Part shown: positions 1-8,314 of the stretch, in pieces
Layout of the letters: every line of letters starts with the position of its first letter
Numbering within the stretch: position 1 is the first letter of the stretch
Assembly (NCBI GenBank): GCA_004552305.1
Contig: SFOX01000008.1
Location: 5,714 to 69,713, forward strand
Origin: Subdoligranulum variabile
GTDB lineage: Bacteria > Bacillota > Clostridia > Oscillospirales > Ruminococcaceae
Length of the DNA: 64,000 nt
Direction of reading: 5' to 3'
Made by a program: the position numbers and the translations under genes
The notes under the pieces: model-generated
What the model was told of the DNA's origin: nothing
The model's database searches: none
Seen by the model: the letters and a program-made list of their open reading frames with translations, nothing else

Positions 1-135
1 GCCGGACGGTCCCAGAATGACGACGACCTCGCCCTCGCAGATGTCGGCGGACACATCCTTGAGAACCTCCAGATTGCCGAAGCTTTTCTTCAGATGCTCA
101 ACGTGGATCTTCACGTTGTTCTTATTCACGGCCAC
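1..135 (-). CDS. Polar amino-acid ABC transporter ATP-binding protein (N-terminal part, cut by window edge)
   Basis: Only the first 45 codons are present; the rest lies beyond position 1. They read VAVNKNNVKIHVEHLKKSFG and continue to a final GPSG, the start of a Walker A motif, as in GlnQ/HisP-type ATPases that power amino-acid uptake. The start is a GTG at 135 with an AGAGGGG ribosome site just upstream; a second in-frame GTG lies at 129. The gene overlaps the end of the permease gene by about 14 bases, which implies translational coupling in a binding protein-permease-ATPase operon. The specificity cannot be told from this fragment. Confidence 0.85.
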   Translation of the reverse strand, partial: MAVNKNNVKIHVEHLKKSFGNLEVLKDVSADICEGEVVVILGPSG

Positions 136-814
136 GGTTCAGCCCCCTCTCCAAACGCTTTGCCAGACGCGACAGCAGCGTAATGACGATCAAATACATC
201 ACACCTACGATAAACCAGACCTCCAACGCGCGCATGACGTTGGCGTTGACGTTCTTGGCGGTGTTGACAAGCTCAGGAAAACCGATGACCGACAAAATCG
301 AGGTATCCTTCAGCGTGATGATAAACTGGTTGATGATGGAGGGGATCATTGTGCGGATCGCCTGCGGCAGCACGACCTTGGACATCGCCTTCCAGTACGG
401 CAGACCCAGACTGCGGGCGGCTTCCATCTGACCCTTGTCAACGCTCTCGATACCGGCGCGGATGATTTCCGCCATGTATGCGCCGCAGTTCAGCGACAGG
501 CAGATGATGCCCGCCTGCAGCGCCGTGAACATAAACTTGCTGCCGAACAGTTCAGACCAGTGCAGCGTGTCGTTCATCAGCATCGGCACACCGAAAAACA
601 CAAAAAACGCCAGCACGATCATCGGCACACCGCGGATGATGTCAACGAAAATCGTGGCAATCGCGTTGCAGATGCGGTTTTTCAGTACGCTTAAAATGCC
701 CACAAACAGACCGATCAGGCAGGCAAAAAACAGGCTCCACAGCGCCAGCAGCAGCGTCTGCCCCATGGCGACCAGCAGCATGGTGCCGTACTCGGCAAGG
801 ATCTTAAAAACCAA
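122..814 (-). CDS. Polar amino-acid ABC transporter permease (HisM/GlnP type)
   Basis: A 230-residue integral membrane protein with about five hydrophobic segments. It carries the cytoplasmic EAA loop typical of the polar amino-acid uptake family (EAARSLGLPYWKAMSKVVLPQA, abbreviated here to EAARSLG through LPQA near residues 130-155), which docks on the ATPase. It is the second gene of a minus-strand operon, after the lipoprotein binding protein and overlapping the ATPase gene. Length is normal for a family in which one permease acts as a homodimer. Substrate is probably a polar or basic amino acid; the sequence does not say which. Confidence 0.92.
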   Translation of the reverse strand: MVFKILAEYGTMLLVAMGQTLLLALWSLFFACLIGLFVGILSVLKNRICNAIATIFVDIIRGVPMIVLAFFVFFGVPMLMNDTLHWSELFGSKFMFTALQAGIICLSLNCGAYMAEIIRAGIESVDKGQMEAARSLGLPYWKAMSKVVLPQAIRTMIPSIINQFIITLKDTSILSVIGFPELVNTAKNVNANVMRALEVWFIVGVMYLIVITLLSRLAKRLERGLNRGRE

Positions 815-850
815 GGCGAAGGACTCCTTTCGGGTTTGGTTGTTGCGAAA

Positions 851-886
851 AAAGCGGGGATGCCTGCGAAAACAGGCGTCCCCGCG
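851..886 (-). terminator. Intercistronic hairpin with T-run between binding protein and permease genes
   Basis: On the minus strand a 13-bp near-perfect stem (arms GCGGGGACGCCTG and CAGGCATCCCCGC, loop TTTTCG) is followed by TTTTTTC. It lies inside the operon, after the binding-protein stop codon. Such partial terminators commonly give the binding protein more mRNA than the membrane parts; that role is inferred. Confidence 0.8.
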
Positions 887-897
887 CTGTATAATAA

Positions 898-1734
898 TTA
901 GCCCAAATACTTTTTCAGGATCTCGTCATACTTGCCGTTGGCTTTGATGTTGGCAAGACCCTTGTTGAACATATCCAGCAGCTCCTGGCTGTCCTCGCTG
1001 AAAATGGCGAAGCCGTAGGGGGCGGGGTCGCTGGCGGTGTCGTCCAGCACCTTCAGGGCGAGGTCGCCGTCCTTGATGGACGCCTTCATGATGGGGGTGT
1101 CCTCAAAGCAGCCGACGCACTGACCGCCCAAAACTGCCTGATACATCGTGGGGGAATCCTCAAAGTAGGTCAGGTCAAAGCCGTACTCATCCTTGAGGCT
1201 CTCAGCGTAAGTGGCGCCCTGCGTGCCGGTCTTGACGGCAACCATCTTGCCGGACAGATCGGCAAAGCCGGTGATGTCGGAATCGACGGGGACAGTCAGC
1301 GTCTGGTTGGAGTCATAGTAGCCGTCGCTGAAGGTCCAGCCGCTGGCCTTGCGCTTTTCGGTGATGGAGGCACCGGCGATCATACCGTCCGCCTGACCGG
1401 ACTGGCAGGCGGCGATGGCGGCATCCCAGCCCAAGGATTTCAGCTCGTACTTAAAGCCCTGATCCTCGGCAATGGCGGCGACGATATCCACGTCGATGCC
1501 CACAAAGTTGCCGGATGCGTCGGTGTACTCAAACGGCTTAAAGACGGTGTCGGTGGCGATGACCCAAGTCTTGTCGGCAGCGGTGGAGTCCGCGGCGCTC
1601 TCGCTGGCGGATGCGCTCTCGGCAGGGGCTGCGCTTTCGGCAGCGGAGGAGGACGCGGTGGAGGCAGCACCGCCGCAGGCGACCAGATAGGCAGCCAGGA
1701 CGGAGGTCAGACCCAAAGCAATGAGTTTTTTCAT
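898..1734 (-). CDS. Amino-acid ABC transporter substrate-binding lipoprotein
   Basis: A 278-residue extracytoplasmic solute-binding protein of family 3. The N-terminus is a lipoprotein signal: MKK, a hydrophobic core, and the lipobox LVAC (Cys near residue 20), followed by a Ser/Ala/Glu-rich linker to about residue 52. The mature domain starts WVIATDTVFKPFEYTD and contains GIDVDIVAAIAED, both typical of the family. It is first in the operon with permease and ATPase, and has a strong promoter about 120 bases upstream. The start ATG has a GGAAGG ribosome site. It captures the amino acid outside the membrane; ligand unknown. Confidence 0.95.
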   Translation of the reverse strand: MKKLIALGLTSVLAAYLVACGGAASTASSSAAESAAPAESASASESAADSTAADKTWVIATDTVFKPFEYTDASGNFVGIDVDIVAAIAEDQGFKYELKSLGWDAAIAACQSGQADGMIAGASITEKRKASGWTFSDGYYDSNQTLTVPVDSDITGFADLSGKMVAVKTGTQGATYAESLKDEYGFDLTYFEDSPTMYQAVLGGQCVGCFEDTPIMKASIKDGDLALKVLDDTASDPAPYGFAIFSEDSQELLDMFNKGLANIKANGKYDEILKKYLG

Positions 1735-1853
1735 GTGTAATACCTTCCCTCAAAAACAAAATGATACCGCACCCGCCGCACAGCGGGCGTGATGCCTTGC
1801 GCGGACCCTCTGTTTGACCGCGCCGGGCGTACACGATTTGCAGGTACAGTTTT

Positions 1854-1881
1854 ATTATAGCACGGTCGTTTCAAAAGTCAA
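1854..1881 (-). promoter_or_regulatory. Promoter of the amino-acid ABC operon
   Basis: On the minus strand TTGACT (1881-1876), a 16-base spacer and TATAAT (1859-1854) preceded by GTGC. An A/T-rich stretch upstream (about 1885-1945) could act as an UP element. The resulting leader is about 110 bases and has a GC-rich imperfect stem near 1770-1790 without a T-run, so I do not call it a riboswitch. Confidence 0.8.
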
Positions 1882-2094
1882 GAAAAATTCCGGCTTTTTG
1901 ATTAATAAAATAAAGTTTTGCGCTGTATTTTAAAATAAAGATTAGTTTATTCTTGCTTTTTCGCGCGGCACTTAACTAAAACAAGCGGCAAACATGCATG
2001 CGGAAAATGTGGTTTACCCGCCCGTTTTCGGCATTTCCAGCAGGGAAAGCCCCGTATAATAGGTCGTGTGATATCTTGAGAAGGAGCGATGGAA

Positions 2095-2745
2095 ATGCTG
2101 CAAACCTTAGAACGAAAGACCCATATTTTTGACGCACAGGTGCTGACCGCAGCGCAGTACGATGCCCTGCGCGAGCTGGCAGATCCCGCCGGGCTGCCCA
2201 TGCTGGACGCACTGCGCCCCGCCTTGGACAACGGGCAGATCGTGGGCGATTTTGCCGGGCAGGAGCAATTGCAGATCGCCGCGGCACTGCTGCCGCTGTA
2301 CGCACAGGACGAGCTGCCCACCCGCCTGCGTGCCGCCGGCTTTGGTGCCGACGGGCAGGGCGCGGTGCTGACCCCGCCGCTGGTACGCGCAAATTATACA
2401 CAGCTGCGCAACTTTTTGCGGCTATCGCTGCGCTGGGCGATCGAGCGGTACGCCAGCTACCACGTTTGGGCGGTGCAGGTGCTGGATTTTAAAAACCTGC
2501 CTGCCTGCGAGGATCTGTGTGCGCAGTACTTATCCACGGGGCTGACGCTGCGCGCCGTGCTGCCACTGCAGGACACCGACGGGCTGGTGGTTTACGCCGC
2601 GCGGGGGTTGGCGCATTGGCGCGAGCCGCTGCGCCGCCTGCACCTGAACGACCCCGCCCTGCCCCGCGTGCTGGAGCGCGGCTACGCGGCGGCGGATTTC
2701 GGCTGGAGCAACGAGGGGATGGAGCTGTTGGTAAGACCGCTTTGA
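2095..2745 (+). CDS. Conserved protein of unknown function
   Basis: A 216-residue soluble protein with no motif I recognise. It is Leu/Ala-rich, without signal peptide or membrane segment; the central part (NYTQLRNFLRLSLRWAIERY) looks helical and the C-terminal third contains several Trp and Arg residues. Two ATGs compete, at 2089 and 2095. The ribosome site AAGGAG (2081-2086) sits 8 bases before 2095 but only 2 before 2089, so 2095 is preferred. A TATAAT at 2055-2060 with no good -35 may be its promoter. It stands alone, divergent from the ABC operon, and is followed by a heptamer-hairpin element. Confidence 0.75.
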   Translation: MLQTLERKTHIFDAQVLTAAQYDALRELADPAGLPMLDALRPALDNGQIVGDFAGQEQLQIAAALLPLYAQDELPTRLRAAGFGADGQGAVLTPPLVRANYTQLRNFLRLSLRWAIERYASYHVWAVQVLDFKNLPACEDLCAQYLSTGLTLRAVLPLQDTDGLVVYAARGLAHWREPLRRLHLNDPALPRVLERGYAAADFGWSNEGMELLVRPL

Positions 2746-2750
2746 TGCAA

Positions 2751-2812
2751 GAGTTAAGAGTGGAGAGTTTAGAGTTAAGATAAGGTGTGCCCGCCCCGCG
2801 GGCACATTTTTT
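2751..2812 (+). repeat. Heptamer-hairpin element, copy 1 (probable terminator)
   Basis: Five bases after the stop codon, four tandem heptamers (GAGTTAA, GAGTGGA, GAGTTTA, GAGTTAA; 2751-2778) are followed by a hairpin with arms TGTGCCCGC (2786-2794) and GCGGGCACA (2798-2806) and a T6 run. It has the shape of an intrinsic terminator. The same heptamer-plus-hairpin unit recurs nine more times in this window with different but complementary arms. Confidence 0.85.
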
Positions 2813-2859
2813 ATTGTGGGGGCGGTGGTTGGGGGGTGTTGCCATTGTTCCCTTGGCTG

Positions 2860-3260
2860 TAGGGGCGAGCATTGCTCGCCTATGCGGTTTGTCCGTTAAA
2901 TCGTATTGTTGGGATGGCTGCAACGGGCGGCATATATGCCGCCCCTACAGATGACCCGTTATGTTGTTATAACCGCAAAACCGCGGGCGGGGCAATGCCC
3001 CGCCCCTGCCGCGCAACATATTTTATTGCCCCGTAGGGCGGGGTGACCCCACCCCGCCGGGGGAATTGGTGGTAGCCGAAAGGCGGCAAGGAGGGGTCAA
3101 GACCCCTCCCTACAAATTGCCGGAAGGTGAGCGGTTATAAGGCAAAACGCCCATTTTCGGCAGGTTTGTAGGGGACGCATATATGCGTCCCGTGCGGTTT
3201 GCCCGGTAGTTTGATTTGCCGGGATGGCTGCAACGGGCGGTATATATGCCGCCCCTACGA
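2860..3260. repeat. Cluster of variable-arm palindromes
   Basis: A gene-free block of short palindromes joined by recurring spacers. Units include GGCGAGCATTGCTCGCC (near 2864), GGGCGGCATATATGCCGCCC (near 2926), GGCGGGGCAATGCCCCGCC (near 2988), GGGCGGGGTGACCCCACC (near 3036), GAGGGGTCAAGACCCCTC (near 3093), GGGACGCATATATGCGTCCC (near 3171) and a degenerate GGCGGTATATATGCCGCC (near 3236). Outer flanks GTAGGGG or CCCCTAC are constant while arms vary. No coding signal. Confidence 0.85.
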
Positions 3261-3294
3261 ACCGCCCTGCGATGGGGCAAAATCACAGCAAAAA

Positions 3295-3324
3295 AAGGAA
3301 GGAGGCAAGCCTCCTTCCTTTTAT
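3295..3324 (-). terminator. Rho-independent terminator of the two-component operon
   Basis: On the minus strand the stem AAAAGGAAGGAGGC/GCCTCCTTCCTTTT with a two-base loop is followed by further T residues (T7 in total). It lies 25 bases after the stop of the last operon gene at 3349. Confidence 0.9.
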
Positions 3325-3348
3325 AGTATAGTATACTATCCCATGCCG

Positions 3349-3801
3349 TTATTTGCCGAAAATTGCCCCGATGCTGTTGAATACCCCGGCGATGCTGTCG
3401 GCTTGCTTTTGCAGCGCGTCCACGTTTTCCATCAAGCCGGGCAGACCTGCCAGCACTTTATTCAGCGCTTCCACGTCTAATTTTTGCAGCTGATCCACAA
3501 TGCCGGGCAGCTTTTGCATCATATCGTCCAGCTCGGCGGGATCCAGCGTGCCAAGGCTGCTTTGCAGGGTTTCCGCCAGCGCGTCCACCTGCGTGCAGGC
3601 GTCCAGCACCTCGGCGTAGGCGGCGTTCAGGCGCACGGCGGCAAACGCCAGCGCTGCCAGCACCACCACGGCCAGCACAATCGTGACCGCCATATGGATC
3701 GTCTGGTTGCGCAAAATTTTTTGGTTCTGCGCCTCGATGCGGTCCAGCTGCGCCTGCAGCGCCGTTTCGGGTGCGTCGGGGGTGTGGTTCAGTTCTTGCA
3801 T
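3349..3801 (-). CDS. Small single-pass membrane protein, third gene of the two-component operon
   Basis: A 150-residue protein I cannot assign to a family. Residues 1-35 are hydrophilic with a short coiled-coil-like stretch (LQAQLDRIEAQNQKILRNQ), residues about 37-60 form one membrane helix, and the rest is an amphipathic helical region rich in Leu, Asp and Lys (DALAETLQSSLGTLDPAELD onward). The N-terminus is probably inside by charge. It starts 11 bases after the histidine kinase stop, so it is co-transcribed and may modulate or be linked to the kinase; that is inference from position only. Confidence 0.75.
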   Translation of the reverse strand: MQELNHTPDAPETALQAQLDRIEAQNQKILRNQTIHMAVTIVLAVVVLAALAFAAVRLNAAYAEVLDACTQVDALAETLQSSLGTLDPAELDDMMQKLPGIVDQLQKLDVEALNKVLAGLPGLMENVDALQKQADSIAGVFNSIGAIFGK

Positions 3802-3812
3802 AGGCTCCTCCT

Positions 3813-5345
3813 TTACTGGGTGCGGGTGTCCCGCATTTCAAACCAGAATGTGCTGCCCTGCCCCACAGCGCTGTTTACGCCAAAGGCAAAGCCGTGCTGC
3901 TGCAAAATCGCCTTGGTAATGCTCAGCCCCAGCCCCGTGCCGCTGCGCCCGGAATCCTGCCGTGCGCGGTAGTAGCGGTCAAAAATGTACGGCAGATCGT
4001 CCGGCGGGATGCCGGGACCGTGGTCGGTGACCTCCACCCGGCAGCCGCCGCCGGGCATGGGCGCGGCGCGCAGAATCACCACGCCGTCCGCGCCGATGTG
4101 GTGGAACGCATTGCCCAAAAGGTTGTGCAGCACCCGCTCCATCATGGCGGGGTCAGCGCTGACCGGGCAGGGGTCGTCGCCCAAAAATTGCAGCTGCCAG
4201 TGGTTTTGCTCGCACAGGGCATCGTAGCGCCCCGCCACCTCAAAGCAAAGCGCATCCATATGAAACTGCACCGGCTCGGGCTTTTCGGCGCCCGACTGTA
4301 CCTTGCTCAGCTCCATCACGCTGTTGACCAGCGCCGACAGGCGGTCGGCTTCATCGGCAATGATGTTGCACTGCTCGGTGCGCTTTTCGGCGTCGTTGCC
4401 CGTGATATCGCGCACCGTTTCGGCGTAGCCCTTGATCAGCGTCAGCGGGGTGCGCAGGTCGTGGCTGACGTTTGCCAGGATGTCCTTTTCCAGCTGGGCG
4501 CTGCGCTTGACCTCGGCGGTCATATGGTTAAAATCGGCGGCAAGACGTCCGATTTCATCGTTATGCTCCACCGAAATGCAGGTGTCGTAGTTGCCGGCAG
4601 CGACCTCTCGCGCGGCGGCGGACAGGCGGTGGATGGGGCGGGTGATCCAGCGGCTGAACAGCATCGCCGCCAGCAGGTCAATGACCAGCAAAACCAGCGA
4701 AAGCGGCAACAGCAGGCTGCGCAGCACCTCGGCGGCGGTGAAGATCTGCGCCAGATTCGCCGAAACCAGCACGCCGTAGCAGCCGTCCGCCGACAGCCTG
4801 CCCACGACCATCTGCCGGTTGCTGCCGGTCGCGATAATTTTGTACAGGCTGCCCTGCTCAAACAGTTGCTGCCGCAGCGAGATGACCACCGGGTTGTCGG
4901 GCGTGAAGGCAAACTCGCCGCCGAACGCGCCGGAGCTGTCGTGCAGCAGGCAGGGGAACAGGCTTTCGTATGCCTTGAGGCAGTGCAGGGTCGCATCGCT
5001 GAAATCCACGCAGGCGCCGTCCACATCAATGCGCTGCTGGGCAAAGGCGTCGCTGACGCTGTTCCAGAAATTGCTGTTGAGCCAAAGCCCCGTGTAGGTG
5101 CGTTGCGAGATTTCCTTGTCGCTTTGGTCGATCATGGCGGTGATGGCGGTGCAGCGGTTTTCCAGCCGGGCGCGCAGCGTGCGGTTGTACATCGGTTCCA
5201 GCCCGTAGGTGATGACCGCCCACATCAGCGCCAGCGTAAACAACGTTAAGGCGCTGATAAACAGCATCATCTGCCAGCGTATCGCCAGCGCGGGGCGTTT
5301 GTGTGCAGGGTGTTTCACGGCAGCGGCACTTCCTTTACCGGGCAT
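3813..5345 (-). CDS. Two-component sensor histidine kinase
   Basis: A 510-residue membrane kinase. Helix 1 is about residues 26-48, followed by an extracytoplasmic sensor region of about 155 residues, helix 2 about 208-230, a HAMP linker about 231-283, then the phosphoacceptor helix with ANVSHDLRTPLTLIKGY (His295). The ATP-binding domain has the N box (HNLLGNAFHH), DHGPGIP and GTGLGLSI. It overlaps the response regulator gene by 11 bases. The sensor domain contains several Cys (about residues 112, 122, 132) that could form a disulfide. The signal is unknown; the layout resembles PhoR/ResE-type kinases. Confidence 0.95.
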   Translation of the reverse strand: MPGKGSAAAVKHPAHKRPALAIRWQMMLFISALTLFTLALMWAVITYGLEPMYNRTLRARLENRCTAITAMIDQSDKEISQRTYTGLWLNSNFWNSVSDAFAQQRIDVDGACVDFSDATLHCLKAYESLFPCLLHDSSGAFGGEFAFTPDNPVVISLRQQLFEQGSLYKIIATGSNRQMVVGRLSADGCYGVLVSANLAQIFTAAEVLRSLLLPLSLVLLVIDLLAAMLFSRWITRPIHRLSAAAREVAAGNYDTCISVEHNDEIGRLAADFNHMTAEVKRSAQLEKDILANVSHDLRTPLTLIKGYAETVRDITGNDAEKRTEQCNIIADEADRLSALVNSVMELSKVQSGAEKPEPVQFHMDALCFEVAGRYDALCEQNHWQLQFLGDDPCPVSADPAMMERVLHNLLGNAFHHIGADGVVILRAAPMPGGGCRVEVTDHGPGIPPDDLPYIFDRYYRARQDSGRSGTGLGLSITKAILQQHGFAFGVNSAVGQGSTFWFEMRDTRTQ

Positions 5346-6018
5346 CGGGGTCGAACTTGTAGCCGATGCCCCACACGGTTACGATCAGATTGCGGCAAGC
5401 CCCCAAGTGGCTGCGCAGCATTTTAATGTGGGTGTCCACGGTGCGGTCCTCGCCGTAGTAGTCGTAGTTCCACACCTTTTGCAGGATTTTTTCGCGGCTG
5501 AGGGCAATGCCCTTGTTGTTGACCAAAAAGACCAGCAGGTCAAATTCCTTGGGGGTCAGCGGGGCTTCCTGCCCGGCGACCTTGACGCTGTGGCTGGCGG
5601 TGTCGATGGTCAGCTCCCCAAAGGTGTACAGCGTGCCGTCGCGGGCGGTGCTGGGCATGGTGCGCGCCAGCACCGCCTTGACCCGTGCCACCAGCTCGCG
5701 CGGGGAAAACGGCTTGACAACGTAGTCGTCGGCACCGTTTTCCAGCCCCGCCAGCTTGTCGTATTCCTCGCTGCGGGCGGTCAGCATAATGACCGGGGTC
5801 ATCATTTTGCGGGTGCGCATCTCGCGCAGGCAGGTCATACCGTCCATAAAGGGCATCATAATGTCCAGAATCACAAGGTCAATGCCGCCCTGCGCCAATA
5901 GGCCCAGGGCTTCGCCGCCGTCGCCCGCCTCGGCGCAGGTAAAGCCGGCGTATTGCAGATGCTCCCGGATCAAATCCCGGATGCGGGGTTCATCGTCCAC
6001 GATCAGAATGTTCGGCAT
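5335..6018 (-). CDS. OmpR/PhoB-family response regulator
   Basis: A 227-residue DNA-binding regulator. The receiver domain has the acidic pair DDE at residues 8-10, phosphoacceptor Asp52 in VILDIMMP, conserved Thr80 and Lys102 (VVKPFSP). The C-terminal winged helix (about 130-225) has TPKEFDLLVFL and the VDTHIKMLRSHLG recognition helix with VWGIGYKF. It is the first gene of the operon with its cognate kinase and a small membrane protein. Start ATG has AAGGAGGAG upstream. Targets are not identifiable here. Confidence 0.96.
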   Translation of the reverse strand: MPNILIVDDEPRIRDLIREHLQYAGFTCAEAGDGGEALGLLAQGGIDLVILDIMMPFMDGMTCLREMRTRKMMTPVIMLTARSEEYDKLAGLENGADDYVVKPFSPRELVARVKAVLARTMPSTARDGTLYTFGELTIDTASHSVKVAGQEAPLTPKEFDLLVFLVNNKGIALSREKILQKVWNYDYYGEDRTVDTHIKMLRSHLGACRNLIVTVWGIGYKFDPDAR

Positions 6019-6113
6019 GGGGAAACTCCTCCTTATACGATACCTCTATAAGTCTATCATACCGCAGCTGCGTGGTGAAATTGTGAAATTTTTTGAAAAA
6101 AATTGAAAAAAGG

Positions 6114-6165
6114 GGCGCGGCACAGAGTTGAGAGCGGAAAGTTCAGAGTTGAGATTCGCCGCGCC
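6114..6165 (+). repeat. Heptamer element, variant copy 2
   Basis: Four heptamers (GAGTTGA, GAGCGGA, AAGTTCA, GAGTTGA; 6125-6152) without the usual downstream hairpin. Instead the array is enclosed by GGCGCGG (6114-6120) and CCGCGCC (6159-6165), so it could sit in the loop of a stem. It lies between two divergent genes. Confidence 0.65.
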
Positions 6166-6180
6166 AATTTCCATTATCTC

Positions 6181-6209
6181 TTGCATTTCTCCCCGTTTTG
6201 CTGTACTAT
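6181..6209 (+). promoter_or_regulatory. Promoter of the HAD phosphatase gene
   Basis: TTGCAT (6181-6186), 17-base spacer, TACTAT (6204-6209), about 30 bases before the ATG at 6239. Confidence 0.6.
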
Positions 6210-6238
6210 TATGCTGAGAAAATCTGGAGGTGCAGCTT

Positions 6239-7060
6239 ATGCAGGATATCCGCGTCGTGGCGCTGGATCTGGACGGTACCGTGTTTGACGATGCCAAAAC
6301 CATTTCCCCGCGCAATGCCGCTGCCATCAATGCCGCCCTGCAAAAGGGCGTGCTGGTCTTACCCGCAACGGGGCGTCCCGCCGCCGGGGTGCCGCAGCAG
6401 TTTCTGGACTGGCCGGGTGTAGACTACGCCATTACCAGCAACGGTGCCACCGTCACCGAGCTGGCAACCGGCAAAAAACTTGTCGAACAGCCGTTTTCCC
6501 CCGCCTTGGCGATGCAGCTGTATGACCTTTTGCAGCCCTTCGGCGGGCTGATCAGCGTGTTTGTGGACGGGCAAAGCTACTCGCAAACGGGCAACGTGGA
6601 TGCCTGCGAGGCTTTTTTGCCCCCCAACCTGAGAGCCTACTTCCACACGACCCGGGGCGAAGCCGCCGACCTGCGGCAGTTTCTGCGGGATCACGCGCAG
6701 GAAATTGAAAAATTCAGCATCATCTATCCCGACGATGCCACCCGCGACGCCGCATGGCAGGCGGTGCTGGCTGCCGGTCCCACCGAGATCACCACCAGCC
6801 TCGATTCCAACCTGGAGATCAACGCCCCCGGCGTGACCAAGGGCAGTGCGCTGCTGGCGCTCGCCAAGCATCTGGGGCTTGCCCGCAGCCAGCTGATGGC
6901 GATGGGCGATTCCGGCAACGACCTTGCCATGCTGCAGGCCGCCGGGCTGGGTGTCGCCATGGGCAACGCCACCGAGGAGGTCAAGGCAGCCGCCGACGCC
7001 GTAAGCGCCGACAACAACCACGACGGTGTGGCAGTTGCCATTGAAAAATACGTTCTGTAA
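6239..7060 (+). CDS. Cof-type HAD-IIB hydrolase (sugar or nucleotide phosphatase)
   Basis: A 273-residue cytosolic phosphatase of the haloacid dehalogenase superfamily, subclass IIB. Motif I is ALDLDGTVFDD at the N-terminus, motif II is around ITSNGATV, the conserved Lys lies in the VTKGSALLAL region, and motif IV is GDSGNDLAML. The cap domain sits between motifs II and III as in YidA/Cof proteins. The start is chosen as ATG 6239 because GGAGG (6226-6230) is 8 bases upstream; the in-frame GTG at 6230 overlaps that ribosome site. Substrate not predictable. The phosphofructokinase gene follows after 33 bases. Confidence 0.93.
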   Translation: MQDIRVVALDLDGTVFDDAKTISPRNAAAINAALQKGVLVLPATGRPAAGVPQQFLDWPGVDYAITSNGATVTELATGKKLVEQPFSPALAMQLYDLLQPFGGLISVFVDGQSYSQTGNVDACEAFLPPNLRAYFHTTRGEAADLRQFLRDHAQEIEKFSIIYPDDATRDAAWQAVLAAGPTEITTSLDSNLEINAPGVTKGSALLALAKHLGLARSQLMAMGDSGNDLAMLQAAGLGVAMGNATEEVKAAADAVSADNNHDGVAVAIEKYVL

Positions 7061-7093
7061 AGCACAATTTGCGATTATACAAGGAGTAATTTC

Positions 7094-8314
7094 ATGAAAA
7101 ACGTTCTGGTAGGTCAGTCCGGCGGTCCCACCGCTGTGATCAACGCAAGCCTCGCCGGTGTGTACGAAACCGCTAAGGCGTGCGGCGCCTCCCGCGTGTA
7201 CGGTATGCAGTACGGCATTGAGGGCGTGCTGAAGGGGCATCTCATCGACTTGGACGAAAAGCTCGCTGACAAGATGGATATCGAGCTGCTCAAGCGCACC
7301 CCGTCCAGCTACCTCGGCTCCTGCCGCTGCAAGCTGCCCGACCCCAAGGTGAACGCCGCCCCGTTTGAAAAGCTGTTCCAGATTTTTGCCGCGCACGACA
7401 TCGGCGCGGTGTTCTACATCGGCGGCAACGACTCGATGGACACCATCGCCAAGCTGTCGGTGTACGGCGGCAGTATCGGCAGCGGCATCCGGTTTATCGG
7501 CGTACCCAAAACCATCGACAACGACCTGATGCTGACCGACCACACCCCCGGCTACGGCAGCGCCGCCAAGTACATTGCCACCATTTTAAAGGAAGTCATC
7601 TGCGATTCCAGCGTGTACGACCTGCGCAGCGTCACGGTGGCGGAAATCATGGGTCGCCACACCGGCTGGCTTGCCGCCGCCGCCAGCTTGGCTGCCGGTC
7701 CCGACTGCGACGGTCCCGACCTGATCCTGCTGCCGGAGGTTCCCTTTGACGAGGACGCCTTCCTTGCCCGCGTTGCCGAGCTGGCGCAGACCCGCCACAA
7801 CGTTATCATTGCCGCCAGCGAGGGCGTCAAAAACAAGGACGGCGTGTTCCTGTGCGATCTGGTTTCCACCGCCGGGCAGCTGGACGCCTTCGGTCACAAG
7901 GCAATTTTGAGCGGCACCAGCCGTTACCTCGCCGATCTCATCCGCGTGCGCCTGGGCTGCAAGACCCGCGCCATTGAATTTTCGACGCTGCAGCGCTGCG
8001 CCAGCCACCTTGCCAGCCGCACCGACATCACCGAGGCGTATCAGGTGGGCGGCGGCGCTGTGGAGGCTGCCGTGCGCGGCGAAACCGGCAAGATGTGCGC
8101 CATCAAGCGCCTGAGCGACCAGCCCTACCGCGTGGAAACCGAGATGGTCGATGTGACGCAGGTCGCCAACTACGAAAAGAAGGTCCCCGCCGATTGGATC
8201 GCCGAGGACGGTATGCACGTCAACGAAAACTTTGAGCGCTACGCCCGCCCGCTGATCCAAGCTGAGCTGAACCCCATCTACATCAACGGCGTACCCCGCC
8301 ACATCCACCTGTGA
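7094..8314 (+). CDS. 6-phosphofructokinase, probably pyrophosphate-dependent
   Basis: A 406-residue enzyme of the PFK-A superfamily that phosphorylates fructose 6-phosphate in glycolysis. It begins NVLVGQSGGPTAVINASL and has GVPKTIDNDL and PGYGSAAKY. Two donor-site markers point to PPi rather than ATP: Asp in IGGNDS where ATP enzymes have Gly (GGDG), and Lys in PKTIDND where ATP enzymes have Gly (PGTIDND). Length exceeds the roughly 320 residues of allosteric ATP enzymes and fits the longer PPi-type group. PPi use would make the step reversible. A membrane acyltransferase-like gene follows with a GTGA overlap. Confidence 0.92.
   Translation: MKNVLVGQSGGPTAVINASLAGVYETAKACGASRVYGMQYGIEGVLKGHLIDLDEKLADKMDIELLKRTPSSYLGSCRCKLPDPKVNAAPFEKLFQIFAAHDIGAVFYIGGNDSMDTIAKLSVYGGSIGSGIRFIGVPKTIDNDLMLTDHTPGYGSAAKYIATILKEVICDSSVYDLRSVTVAEIMGRHTGWLAAAASLAAGPDCDGPDLILLPEVPFDEDAFLARVAELAQTRHNVIIAASEGVKNKDGVFLCDLVSTAGQLDAFGHKAILSGTSRYLADLIRVRLGCKTRAIEFSTLQRCASHLASRTDITEAYQVGGGAVEAAVRGETGKMCAIKRLSDQPYRVETEMVDVTQVANYEKKVPADWIAEDGMHVNENFERYARPLIQAELNPIYINGVPRHIHL

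Noticed and set aside
1735..1853. Possible riboswitch in the leader of the amino-acid ABC operon
   Set aside because: Only an imperfect GC-rich stem without a terminator T-run; no lysine, glycine or T-box sequence marks.
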